Shown in pieces: positions 1 to 6,894 of a stretch of 43,452 nt of DNA (positions within the stretch are counted from its first letter, which is position 1; each line of letters opens with the position of its first letter). The translations under genes were made by a program, and so were the position numbers. The notes beneath the pieces are model-generated. The model made no database searches and had not been told where the DNA came from. It saw only the letters and a list, made by a program, of their open reading frames with translations. Location: NCBI GenBank assembly GCA_021202155.1, contig JAJQDP010000027.1:1-43452 (forward strand), read 5' to 3'. Origin of the DNA: Oscillospiraceae bacterium. Lineage in GTDB: Bacteria; Bacillota; Clostridia; Oscillospirales; Ruminococcaceae.

Positions 1-15
1 TTGTATATACCTTAT

Positions 16-36
16 CGCTAAGTGTACGCGGATGCC
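16..36 (-). repeat. Left copy of the terminal junction repeat (E)
   Basis: The stretch reading CGCT-AAGTGTACGCG-GATGCC joins directly to half of a family A element. The same junction occurs in inverted orientation at 43401-43422, with one extra base and one substitution. Seen directly; what element the outer sequence belongs to cannot be told from the short piece present. Confidence 0.6.
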
Positions 37-140
37 CTGAAAGGGGAGGGGGACCATCGCCAAAGGCGATGGTGGAGGGGTGCGATTTTGCCTTCGGCAA
101 AATCGCTTCGGCAAGGCGACATCAGTCGCCGTAGCCGAAC
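34..140. repeat. Family A palindromic element, partial (A1)
   Basis: Right half of a family A element: a GGGGAGG arm, a hairpin with ACCATCGCC/GGCGATGGT arms, the conserved GGAGGGGT end, then an outward chain of two more small hairpins (GCGATTTTGCC/GGCAAAATCGC and GGCGAC/GTCGCC). The left half is replaced by the E junction sequence at the window edge. Confidence 0.7.
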
Positions 141-142
141 TT

Positions 143-213
143 TGTAGGGGCGGATACCATCCGCCCGCTATGGATTGCCGAGGGCTTTCGGGCGGATAAT
201 ATCCGCCCCTACA
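143..213. repeat. Family B palindromic repeat (B1)
   Basis: About 71 bp bounded by TGTAGGGGCGGATA and its inverted copy TATCCGCCCCTACA. Each arm is itself close to a palindrome (GGGCGGATAnnATCCGCCC). Three further copies lie at 16139, 21520 and 25918. The left arm has ACC in place of the usual ATA/ATT centre. Confidence 0.85.
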
Positions 214-275
214 CCCATTTACCCTATTATACGCCATTTTTTCGCCCATTTCAACCCCATCAGAATTATTAAGGA

Positions 276-307
276 CGAAAAATCGGCGGAGAACATCTCT
301 CCGCCGA
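276..307 (-). terminator. Intrinsic terminator after the zinc-ribbon gene
   Basis: A perfect 10-bp stem (TCGGCGGAGA at 283-292, TCTCCGCCGA at 298-307) with a 5-nt loop. On the minus strand it is followed by a T run (277-282 read as TTTTTC). It lies about 55 nt downstream of the stop of the 88-residue protein. Confidence 0.85.
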
Positions 308-361
308 CGAAAGTCTTGGTTTAAGCCACAGTCTTTTCCTTCCACCTGGAACCACTCAAAA

Positions 362-628
362 TCAGTGCTGTCTCTGCTTTGCAAAGCAATCGCTGCAATA
401 TACAGGGCGGTCGTCATAGGGCTTGAAGGGGACTCTTGCTTCCTTACCACAGGATGCACAGGTAGCGGTATAGTACTGCTTGCCCTCTTCCTTCTTGGCT
501 CTTCTGCAATCCTTGCACATCTTGGGCTCGTTCTCGAAGCCCTTTTCTGCATAGAATTCCTGCTCGCCGGCTGTAAAAACGAATTCTTTTCCGCAATTAC
601 GGCATACCAATTTCTTGTCTTCGTACAT
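362..628 (-). CDS. Small zinc-ribbon protein (CxxC repeats)
   Basis: An 88-residue protein with four CxxC pairs: C9/C12, C38/C41, C57/C60 and C78/C81. The spacing suggests two zinc ribbons in series, each formed by two pairs. The N-terminal half matches my recollection of the 'probable zinc-ribbon' family, and the C-terminal half the CxxC-x17-CxxC family, both common in Clostridia; neither has an assigned function that I know of. The protein is highly charged, with no signal peptide or membrane segment, so it is probably cytosolic; nucleic-acid or protein binding is inference. The ATG is preceded by a GAGGG ribosome site. It is followed by a strong terminator and is probably expressed alone or together with the sigma gene upstream of it. 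Confidence 0.85.
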   Translation of the reverse strand: MYEDKKLVCRNCGKEFVFTAGEQEFYAEKGFENEPKMCKDCRRAKKEEGKQYYTATCASCGKEARVPFKPYDDRPVYCSDCFAKQRQH

Positions 629-830
629 ATGATTCCCTCACTTCTTAGTATTTGCCGTGCGGACTAAACCAGCAATCAGAGCATTTAAACAATTTTTGCG
701 AATTAGTTGACATGGCTTATTATTATAGAACCCTGGGATTGGGTTTCTACCTTAGTTATTGGGCTTCCCCGGCGAATCGGTTCACTCAGGCTCATCACCC
801 CTGTGAAGTCCGTTCTCGCGGGCTTGTCCC

Positions 831-1376
831 TTATTTGCGGAGCTTCCGCCGGATTCTTTGCAGAGCATTGTCGACCGACTTTAGGGTTATTCCAAGTTCA
901 TTTGCAATCTCCGCGTGGCTCTTTCCTTCAAGATAGCACCGGAGGACACTGTCCTCAAGACTACTCAGCCTGCTCTCTGCTATCTCCATGAGCTCCGATG
1001 CACCCTCGTTCGAGAGAAGAATGCTCTCGGGAGAGCTCGTCACCGCGACCTCCAAGTCGTCAATCGGCTCTTCACTGCCGTGGATTCTCTTTGAACGTCT
1101 CATCGAGTTCATCATCCGATTGTTTATGCAGGAGTAGGAGTACGTTCCGAACGTCGCACCCTTCGATTCGTCAAAGGTTTTCACGGCGTTCATCAGCCCC
1201 ATAAGTCCCTCGGAATAAAGGTCGTCAAAGTCAAACCCACCCGTCGAATAGATACCGGCAAGGCGTTTGACCGTCTCAAGGTGTCTCGAAATCAGTTCCG
1301 TATACGCGTGCTCGTCGCTCTCAGCTACTTTCAGAAGCTCCCGTTCGGTATAAGCTTGGTAATCACTTTGCCTCAA
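831..1376 (-). CDS. SigH-like sigma-70 family RNA polymerase sigma factor
   Basis: Sigma factor of 181 residues from a TTG start at 1376-1374. Region 2 is about residues 23-95, with the core-binding and -10 recognition stretch DDLYSEGLMGLMNAVKTF and the GATFGTYSY segment. Region 4 is about 130-181, with the helix-turn-helix KSHAEIANELGITLKSVDNA. The C-terminus SVDNALQRIRRKL closely resembles SigH (Spo0H) of Bacillus and Clostridium, so a transition-state or sporulation-type role is likely but inferred. The frame stays open upstream to 1568, but that extension is translated repeat A2 and lies upstream of a consensus promoter (1408-1436), so it cannot be the N-terminus. GAGGTGG lies 5 nt before the TTG. 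It follows ftsZ in the same direction but is separated from it by a terminator. Confidence 0.85.
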   Translation of the reverse strand: MRQSDYQAYTERELLKVAESDEHAYTELISRHLETVKRLAGIYSTGGFDFDDLYSEGLMGLMNAVKTFDESKGATFGTYSYSCINNRMMNSMRRSKRIHGSEEPIDDLEVAVTSSPESILLSNEGASELMEIAESRLSSLEDSVLRCYLEGKSHAEIANELGITLKSVDNALQRIRRKLRK

Positions 1377-1407
1377 CCGAACCACCTCGCACTTAGTTTC
1401 ATCCAAT

Positions 1408-1436
1408 ATAATATCATTAATCAGCGCAAATGTCAA
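1408..1436 (-). promoter_or_regulatory. SigA-type promoter of the sigma factor gene
   Basis: On the minus strand TTGACA (1431-1436), a 17-nt spacer and TATTAT (1408-1413). The sigma gene starts 32 nt downstream of the -10 box. This promoter decides the choice of the internal TTG start. Confidence 0.85.
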
Positions 1437-1482
1437 GTAGTCCGAGCAATAAATGTGAAAATTTCGTGGAGAAATTTTTAGA

Positions 1483-1758
1483 GCCCTCTCAGTCTGCGCC
1501 TGCGGCGCAGCCAGCTCTCCCAGAGGGAGAGCCAAGTAAACTCTGCCTGCCGCAAAATCTCGGCTCACCCCTTTGGGGAGCTGTCAAGAAGTTCACAATG
1601 CAAACAGAAATTCACCTTATGGTGAATTTCGGGAGATTTGCTTCGCAAACTCCGCGACTGAGAGGGCGCGCGACCAACGGGAGCGCGTTTTGCATGTTGC
1701 GAAAAACTTTCAGCCGGTGGTGGAGGGGTTTCCGCAGAGCTGTCGCCCAAAGGGTGAC
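1483..1758. repeat. Family A palindromic element, degenerate or composite (A2)
   Basis: Begins CCCTCTCAGTC, followed by a TGCGCC/GGCGCA hairpin and a CTCCC/GGGAG arm. It continues through several further hairpins, among them AAATTCACC/GGTGAATTT and GGGAGCGCG-type modules, to a GGTGGTGGAGGGG end and an additional outer module. It lies between the sigma gene promoter and the ftsZ terminator and looks like two overlapping or nested copies. Confidence 0.65.
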
Positions 1759-1790
1759 TAATTACGCATTACGCATTACGAATTCCGAAT
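1759..1790 (-). repeat. Family C heptamer repeat (C1)
   Basis: Read on the minus strand, tandem TAATGCG/TAATTCG-type heptamers (one unit degenerate), directly abutting A2 and just beyond the ftsZ terminator. Confidence 0.75.
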
Positions 1791-1792
1791 TG

Positions 1793-1829
1793 AAAAAAGT
1801 TCCCGGCAGTCAGTTCTCCGACCACCGGG
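1793..1829 (-). terminator. Intrinsic terminator of ftsZ
   Basis: On the minus strand CCCGGTGGT pairs with ACTGCCGGG (nine pairs including two G-T wobbles), followed by AAC and a run of six T. It begins 19 nt after the ftsZ stop and separates ftsZ from the sigma gene. Confidence 0.85.
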
Positions 1830-1847
1830 GCTATATATCCTACCCTA

Positions 1848-2924
1848 TTAATTGTTGAAGAAGTCCTTCCAGACGTTATCGAACGCTATCTTGCTGTCCT
1901 CCTGCTTGGTCTTGGGCTCTTCGCCCTGAGCTTCAGCGGGAGTCTCGCCTGCCTCCTCCTCGGGGACAGCGTAGGTTTCAAAATCTGACGCAATGACAAT
2001 GATGTCGATTGTGTCGGAGAGCTCTTCATTGAAGTCAGTACCGAAGATGAGGTCAACATCATCCGCCGCCGCCTTGGTGATGGTGTCGGTGAGCTCGGCG
2101 ATGTCGCTCGTTCCGATGTCCTCGCTCATGGTGATGTTGATAAGGAGTCTCTTCGCGCCGTTGATAGAGGTCTCAAGAAGCGGGCTGGAGATGACCTGCT
2201 GAACAGCGTCGGCAACCTTGTCCTTGCCTTCGCCGTGACCAATTGCCATGTGCGCATAGCCGGCGTTAGACATGATGGACTTGACGTCCGCAAAGTCGAC
2301 GTTGATTTCGCCGTGTCTGAGAATAAGCTCGGTGACGCTCAGGACTGCTGTCTTGAGAATGTCATCCGCCAAGCCGAACGACTGACGCATGGTGAGGTTC
2401 TCTCTGCCGGTGAGAAGCTTCTGGTTCGGGATAACTACCAGGGAGTCAACATTCTTTACGAGTGCGTCGATTCCCTTTTCAGCCTGAGCCGCCTTCCTCT
2501 TGCCTTCAAAGGCAAAAGGCTTTGTTACAACCGCAACGGTAAGGATGTCCATATCCTTTGCGATTTCCGCAACTACAGGAGCCGCACCTGTTCCGGTTCC
2601 GCCGCCCATACCTGCTGTGATGAATATCATGTCTGCGCCCTTGAGTGCATCCTGAATCTCGTCCTTGGACTCCTGAGCCGCGGCTTCGCCAACCTCGGGC
2701 TTTCCACCTGCTCCAAGACCGTGGGTCAGCTTCTGACCGATCTGAATCTTGGTGGTTGCCTTAGAATTCTTGAGAGCCTGAGCATCGGTATTGATAGAAA
2801 TGTACTCAACATTCTGAATTCCCGTCGCCACAATGCAGTTCAGAGCGTTTCCGCCGCCGCCGCCTACTCCGACGACTTTGATTTTTGCAAGGTCTATGCC
2901 TTCATTTTCCATGATAAAGCCCAT
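1848..2924 (-). CDS. ftsZ: Cell division protein FtsZ
   Basis: Tubulin-like GTPase that polymerises into the division ring. It has 358 residues from the ATG at 2924, with GGAGGAAG 5 nt upstream; an earlier in-frame TTG overlaps the ribosome site and was rejected. Visible: the N-terminal G-rich loop [11 protein letters not shown] (19-29), the tubulin signature GGGTGTG (107-113) and the T7 loop NVDFADV (208-214) with the two catalytic aspartates, so GTP binding and hydrolysis look intact. The region before the T7 loop differs from the usual form, which has GLINLDF where this one has HGEINVDF. After about residue 312 comes an acidic linker, and the tail ends [14 protein letters not shown] rather than the usual DIPxFLR-type peptide that binds FtsA and SepF. 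It is the last gene of the dcw cluster and has its own promoter (3154-3182). Confidence 0.97.
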   Translation of the reverse strand: MGFIMENEGIDLAKIKVVGVGGGGGNALNCIVATGIQNVEYISINTDAQALKNSKATTKIQIGQKLTHGLGAGGKPEVGEAAAQESKDEIQDALKGADMIFITAGMGGGTGTGAAPVVAEIAKDMDILTVAVVTKPFAFEGKRKAAQAEKGIDALVKNVDSLVVIPNQKLLTGRENLTMRQSFGLADDILKTAVLSVTELILRHGEINVDFADVKSIMSNAGYAHMAIGHGEGKDKVADAVQQVISSPLLETSINGAKRLLINITMSEDIGTSDIAELTDTITKAAADDVDLIFGTDFNEELSDTIDIIVIASDFETYAVPEEEAGETPAEAQGEEPKTKQEDSKIAFDNVWKDFFNN

Positions 2925-2979
2925 TTCTACTTCCTCCAATAGTCTATAGTTAATCCCGAGGGATAATGTTCTTTGTGGA

Positions 2980-3143
2980 AACCCCTCAGTCTGCGCCTGC
3001 GGCGCATCCAGCTCCCCTTTCAGGGGAGCCTTTTTGTGCTTCTCTCAGAAGTCACATAGAGGCATTTATAGCCTCCCCTAAAATGGGGAGACAGTTCGGC
3101 TTCGCCGAACCGGGACCGCCGGCGAAGCCGGTGGTGGAGGGGT
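2980..3143. repeat. Family A palindromic element (A3) in the ftsZ leader
   Basis: Left end CCCCTCAGTC with a TGCGCC/GGCGCA hairpin, then CTCCCCT/AGGGGAG followed by CCTTTTT on the plus strand, the conserved spacer (CTTCTCTCAGAAG, GAGGCA-TTATAG), CTCCCC/GGGGAG, an inserted GGTTCGGC/GCCGAACC-type module and the GGTGGTGGAGGGGT end. It lies between the ftsZ promoter and the ftsZ start, so it should be transcribed as part of the 5' leader. Confidence 0.85.
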
Positions 3144-3153
3144 CTTCTTTAAT

Positions 3154-3182
3154 ATTGTACCACGAAAATTTCGGTTTGGCAA
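3154..3182 (-). promoter_or_regulatory. Promoter upstream of ftsZ
   Basis: TTGCCA (3177-3182), a 17-nt spacer and TACAAT (3154-3159) on the minus strand, each one mismatch from consensus. It lies between the ftsQ stop and ftsZ and would give a leader of about 220 nt containing element A3. Confidence 0.7.
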
Positions 3183-3211
3183 TAGTTTTGTGAGATTATT
3201 TCGCGATATTT

Positions 3212-4081
3212 TTATGATTCAGTCTCTTCGGAGGCTTCCTCATCCTCCGCTTCGTTTTCAGCCATGTCATTGCTCTGCTCCAATTCCTCAAGACCCTCGT
3301 CCGGAATGAACGAAACTCCGGAGGACGAGCTGATATAGATAAGCCTTCCGCTCGCGTCGGCATCAAGATTTGCCTCGATGATGGTGATAAGATACCTCAT
3401 CTTGTACTCATAGTCAAGAGAGCTTCCGAAATCGATGATGATTCTCCCGCCGTCGTAGCTCATGGTGATGTCGGTACGGTCGGTGATGTCGATATAGTCA
3501 ATCTTCCCGGGACAGATGCTGTCGATGACGTCGAAAAGATTCATTATGATGGTCTTCTTGTTGTCGTCTGACGAGGTGAACTCGTCGCCAAGAGAGACGT
3601 CGATGAGGTCGAGCCCATAGACCTGCAAAAGCTCCTCGTTCGGGTCAGCCTGCTCTGTGCTTAGGTATCTTCCCGTCCGGCTGATGACGGCATAGCGGTT
3701 GCCCTCATACTGACAGCAGGCGTACTCCTCCGACTCGGTCACCTCAATAGCAATAGTGCTGGGAAGCTCCCTTGAAACGGTGACGTCGTCGATGTAAATC
3801 AGCGTCTTCTTTATCTTCTGCTCGGTCGCCGAGAGGTCGATGCTGTAGAGATTTTCGCTGTCAGAAAGCCCTGCCGCGGCTAAAATTTCCGCATCGGAAT
3901 ATCTCTCGTTTCCGGAAATGTCGTAGCTCTCGACCTTGAAGAAAACAGTTCTTGAAAGGATATAGAGAAAGACGACAATGAATATAAATATCATAAGATA
4001 GTACAAAGACCTGTTGCCGTGGCGTCTGCGCTTTTTTCTGCGCTTCTGGCTTTGCGGGTTGGTCTTTACAACGTCCTGCAC
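3212..4081 (-). CDS. ftsQ: Cell division protein FtsQ/DivIB
   Basis: Bitopic divisome protein that links FtsB/FtsL to septal wall synthesis. It has 289 residues from a GTG start with GGAGG 8 nt upstream; a nearby ATG is out of frame. A basic cytoplasmic tail (KRRKKRRRHGNR, about 13-24) precedes one membrane segment (about 25-48), then a POTRA domain that starts at VESYDISGNERYSDAEIL, then the beta domain. The C-terminus is a Glu-rich tail of about 30 residues, as in many Firmicutes DivIB proteins. It starts 17 nt after murA, which suggests co-transcription. The family assignment is firm from position, topology and the POTRA start; the beta domain is divergent. Confidence 0.9.
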   Translation of the reverse strand: MQDVVKTNPQSQKRRKKRRRHGNRSLYYLMIFIFIVVFLYILSRTVFFKVESYDISGNERYSDAEILAAAGLSDSENLYSIDLSATEQKIKKTLIYIDDVTVSRELPSTIAIEVTESEEYACCQYEGNRYAVISRTGRYLSTEQADPNEELLQVYGLDLIDVSLGDEFTSSDDNKKTIIMNLFDVIDSICPGKIDYIDITDRTDITMSYDGGRIIIDFGSSLDYEYKMRYLITIIEANLDADASGRLIYISSSSGVSFIPDEGLEELEQSNDMAENEAEDEEASEETES

Positions 4082-4097
4082 TTTGTCATCCTCCCTT

Positions 4098-5414
4098 CTA
4101 AATTCTCCTTAGGTCCGCTCCTACTGACGAAAGAGCCGTCTCTATACTCTCGTAGCCTCTGTCTATATAGTGTACGTTTGAAATCTCTGTCTGACCCTCT
4201 GCCCCAAGAGCCGCAACGACAAGTGCCGCTCCCGCTCTTAAGTCGTGCGCCCTGACCGGTGCGCCATAGAGGGTCTTCACTCCCTCGATAACGGCGACCT
4301 TGCCCTCGGCTTTGATGTTTGCGCCCATCCGCCGTAGCTCCGGAGCCGCCATGAATCTGTTCTCAAATATGTTTTCAACAATAACGCTTGTGCCCTGGGA
4401 CTTGCTCAGAACCGCCATAACAATCGGCTGGCAGTCGGTGGGAAACCCGGGATAGGGCATCGTCCGCACCGTTCTCACCGCTGAAATCGGCTTTCTCGCG
4501 CTTATAAAAATCTTGTCGTCATAAGGGTATACCCCACAGCCCATCTCCGAGAAAACCGACATGCAGGAGTACATATCCGCCGGTCTGACGCCGGTTAACA
4601 TAAGCTCTCCGCGGGTGATAGCCGCCGCGCCCATATAGGTCGCCGCCTCAATTCTGTCCGGCATCACGGAATATTCGCACCCGTGGAGCTCGGGGACGCC
4701 GTCAATGACGAGTGTTGAAGTCCCCTGCCCGGAGATTTTCGCGCCGCATTTGATGAGATACCCCGCCAAATCGGAGATTTCCGGCTCTCTTGCGGCGTTT
4801 CTGATAACCGTCTCGCCGCTTCCAACCGCCGAATAGAGCATGATGTTCTCGGTAGCTCCCACTGACGGAAGAGAAAGAGTTATGTCCGCACTAAGCGGTC
4901 TTACACCCGCAGTGCAATCCAGGATTCCGTGACCCTCGGTTATCTTAACGCCCAGGCGTCTTAAAGCCTCTAAGTGCAAATCTATGGGTCTCGGACCGAG
5001 CTCGCACCCACCGGGAAACGACAGCCGGCATCTTCCGACCCGTCCCAGAATCGCTCCTAAGAAAACGATTGACGAGCGCATCTCGTGCATCAGCCCATCA
5101 GAAACGATGTCGCCCTCGGCGTTCGCAGAGCACACGGTAACGGTGCTCCCCTCGCGAGAAATTTCGCATCCAAGCGAGCGCAAAATTCGCATAGCGGCGA
5201 AAGCGTCGGAAAGTGAAGCGGTGTTATGTATAACACTGATCCCGGCTTCGCCGGTACGAGTGCGACTAATTCCGGCGTTGCCGGAATTAGTGTGCCTTAT
5301 ACCACAAAGTAATGTAGCCGCCAATATCGGCAAAACACTGTTTTTCGCACCGTGAACCCGAATTTCGCCTTCAATCTTCCTGCCGCCCTCAACCAAAAGC
5401 CTGCTACTCTCCAT
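4098..5414 (-). CDS. murA: UDP-N-acetylglucosamine 1-carboxyvinyltransferase (MurA)
   Basis: Transfers enolpyruvate from PEP to UDP-GlcNAc, the first committed step of peptidoglycan synthesis, in the cytosol. It has 438 residues from the ATG at 5414, with GGGAG 8 nt upstream. Conserved sites: K24 and N25 in HGAKNSVLPIL, the catalytic loop GGCELGPRPIDLH with C137 (the cysteine alkylated by fosfomycin in the family), and GFPTDCQPIVMAVL with the general-base aspartate. The reaction centre is therefore complete. Odd: residues about 39-59 form an extra segment of about 19 residues absent from the usual alignment. It is encoded by palindromic DNA (5233-5292) containing the same ACCGGC/GCCGG hairpin as family A. 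The protein is probably still functional, since the insert sits in a surface region between early secondary-structure elements (inference). Confidence 0.95.
   Translation of the reverse strand: MESSRLLVEGGRKIEGEIRVHGAKNSVLPILAATLLCGIRHTNSGNAGISRTRTGEAGISVIHNTASLSDAFAAMRILRSLGCEISREGSTVTVCSANAEGDIVSDGLMHEMRSSIVFLGAILGRVGRCRLSFPGGCELGPRPIDLHLEALRRLGVKITEGHGILDCTAGVRPLSADITLSLPSVGATENIMLYSAVGSGETVIRNAAREPEISDLAGYLIKCGAKISGQGTSTLVIDGVPELHGCEYSVMPDRIEAATYMGAAAITRGELMLTGVRPADMYSCMSVFSEMGCGVYPYDDKIFISARKPISAVRTVRTMPYPGFPTDCQPIVMAVLSKSQGTSVIVENIFENRFMAAPELRRMGANIKAEGKVAVIEGVKTLYGAPVRAHDLRAGAALVVAALGAEGQTEISNVHYIDRGYESIETALSSVGADLRRI
5233..5292. repeat. Palindromic sequence inserted in frame within murA
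   Basis: A perfect inverted repeat with 12-nt arms (ACTAATTCCGGC and GCCGGAATTAGT around a 3-nt loop) next to a second hairpin (ACCGGC, GAA, GCCGGG-type). Together they account for the extra residues of MurA. The length is compatible with an in-frame insertion of about 57-60 nt. Confidence 0.7.
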
Positions 5415-5476
5415 CTCAACCGCTCCCAAAACATGATGTTATAGAGCATAATATGTTGAGACGGGGATTTGGGTGA

Positions 5477-5720
5477 AACCCCTCCACCACCGGCTTTCAG
5501 CCGGCGGTCCCCTCCGGAAGTTCGCTTGCGAACTTCATTTCAGAGGGAGGCTATTTTCCTTCTCTCGAAGGCTCTCATAGTAGGAAGGGTTGCGAAATCA
5601 AAGCTGTGATTCTCTCAGAAGCTGCGATAGAAGCAGTCAAAGCCTCCCCCGAAGGGGGAGGGGGACCGGCGAAGCCGGTGGAGGGGTGCGCCTCCGCAGG
5701 AGGCGCGTCGCCGAAGCCGC
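5477..5720. repeat. Family A palindromic element (A4)
   Basis: Both ends are of the CCCCTCCACC type. The left half has ACCACCGGC/GCCGGCGGT and CCCTCCGGAAGTTCGC/GCGAACTTC...GAGGGAGG modules; the core runs CTTCTCTCGAAGG to GCAGTCAAAGCCTCCCCC; the right half ends GGTGGAGGGGT with an outer GCGCCTCC/GGAGGCGC hairpin. It occupies most of the 330 bp between murG and murA. Confidence 0.8.
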
Positions 5721-5753
5721 TAATTACGCATTACGCATTACGAATTACGCATT
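5721..5753 (-). repeat. Family C heptamer repeat (C2) providing the murG stop
   Basis: On the minus strand four to five tandem TAATTCG/TAATGCG units. The first TAA is the murG stop codon. Confidence 0.85.
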
Positions 5754-6878
5754 CAACACTTCCTCAATAACACTCCCCACCCTATCCGGCGTATCTTTGA
5801 TATAAAGCTTTCCCGCATTGGCTGAGAGCTCTTCAAGCCTCTTGGGATCATGAATCAGATCGCTTACCGTCTGGATGAGAAGTTCAGATGTCAGGTCTTT
5901 CTGCTCAAACATGATAGCCGCGCCGGCGTCGGCAAGGACTTTGCCGTTATAGAACTGGTGGTTCTCGGCAACTATCGGGGACGGAACCAAGATTGAACCG
6001 CAACCGACAGCCTCAATCTCCGTCAGAGCACCCGCTCCGCAACGGCTGATAATCAGGTCTGCCGCCTCCATGCAGGTGGACATGTTGTCGATGTATTCTT
6101 TTACGATGAAATTTGGATGTTCGGAGAGGTTTACTCCATTAGTCTGGAGAGAAGCCGCAAAGCTTCCCCTGCCGTTCTTGCCGTAGGAGTGAATGTGGCT
6201 GACTTTAATATCATTCTTGCAGTACCATGCAATCAGGTCTGAAACAGTCTCGTTTATCCTCCCCGCACCAAGGCTTCCGCCGGTCGAGAGAATGCAGAGC
6301 TGATCAGCCGGCAATCCGAGTGCCTTCTTAGCTTCAGCCTTGGGAAGCCTGTCCACAAACCCGTGACGTACAGGAAGACCGGTCACAACGCACTTGTCCT
6401 TCTCTTTTATGTAATCCTTTGCCCGCTCAACCGTGAGCATGACTTTATCGGCTTTCTTTGCCAAAATTTTTGTAGTAACTCCTGGGAAAGCGTTCTGCTC
6501 GTGAATGACGGTCTTGATTCCCATAGCCGCCGCCTTGTGGACAATCGGCTCGCAGGCGTAGCCGCCAGTTCCTATAACAATATCCGGCTTGAAATCGTCA
6601 ATAATTTTCTTTGCCTTGTGCCCCGATTCGATAAAATATTTGGTGGCAACGGCGTTGCGCTTCAGATTGTTGAAATTGATCTTGCGCTGGAAGCCTGCCA
6701 CTTCCATGGATACAAATCTGATGCCCTCCTGCTCGATAAGCTTTTTCTCGATTCCGTTGGGAGTCCCGACGTATAGAAACTCGGCGTCGGGATGATGCGA
6801 TTTTATTATCTCACATATGGCAATGGCGGGGTTGACGTGCCCCGCTGTTCCTCCGCCGGAAAGTATCACTTTAAGCAT
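5745..6878 (-). CDS. murG: UDP-GlcNAc:lipid I N-acetylglucosaminyltransferase (MurG)
   Basis: Converts lipid I to lipid II on the inner face of the membrane. It has 377 residues from the ATG at 6878, with GGAG 8 nt upstream; 23 upstream codons in frame are part of the ftsW end and were rejected. The N-terminal domain carries the G loop SGGGTAGHVNPAIA (7-20). The C-terminal domain carries STGGSLGAGRIN and the UDP-GlcNAc binding stretch RCGAGALTEIEAVG...PSPIVAENHQFYN. Length and domain order are normal for the family. It starts 16 nt after ftsW, so the two are probably co-transcribed. The last residues (LNA) and the TAA stop lie at the edge of a family C repeat. Confidence 0.96.
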   Translation of the reverse strand: MLKVILSGGGTAGHVNPAIAICEIIKSHHPDAEFLYVGTPNGIEKKLIEQEGIRFVSMEVAGFQRKINFNNLKRNAVATKYFIESGHKAKKIIDDFKPDIVIGTGGYACEPIVHKAAAMGIKTVIHEQNAFPGVTTKILAKKADKVMLTVERAKDYIKEKDKCVVTGLPVRHGFVDRLPKAEAKKALGLPADQLCILSTGGSLGAGRINETVSDLIAWYCKNDIKVSHIHSYGKNGRGSFAASLQTNGVNLSEHPNFIVKEYIDNMSTCMEAADLIISRCGAGALTEIEAVGCGSILVPSPIVAENHQFYNGKVLADAGAAIMFEQKDLTSELLIQTVSDLIHDPKRLEELSANAGKLYIKDTPDRVGSVIEEVLNA

Positions 6879-6894
6879 AATATTTCTCCATTCT

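Noticed and set aside
1377-1568. N-terminal 64-codon extension of the sigma factor
   Set aside because: It translates repeat A2 and runs across a consensus promoter; a TTG with a good ribosome site follows.
2235-2942. Long open frame on the plus strand opposite ftsZ
   Set aside because: It is the complement of a clearly conserved gene, has no ribosome site and resembles no protein family; the same applies to the frames opposite argB, infB and gltX.
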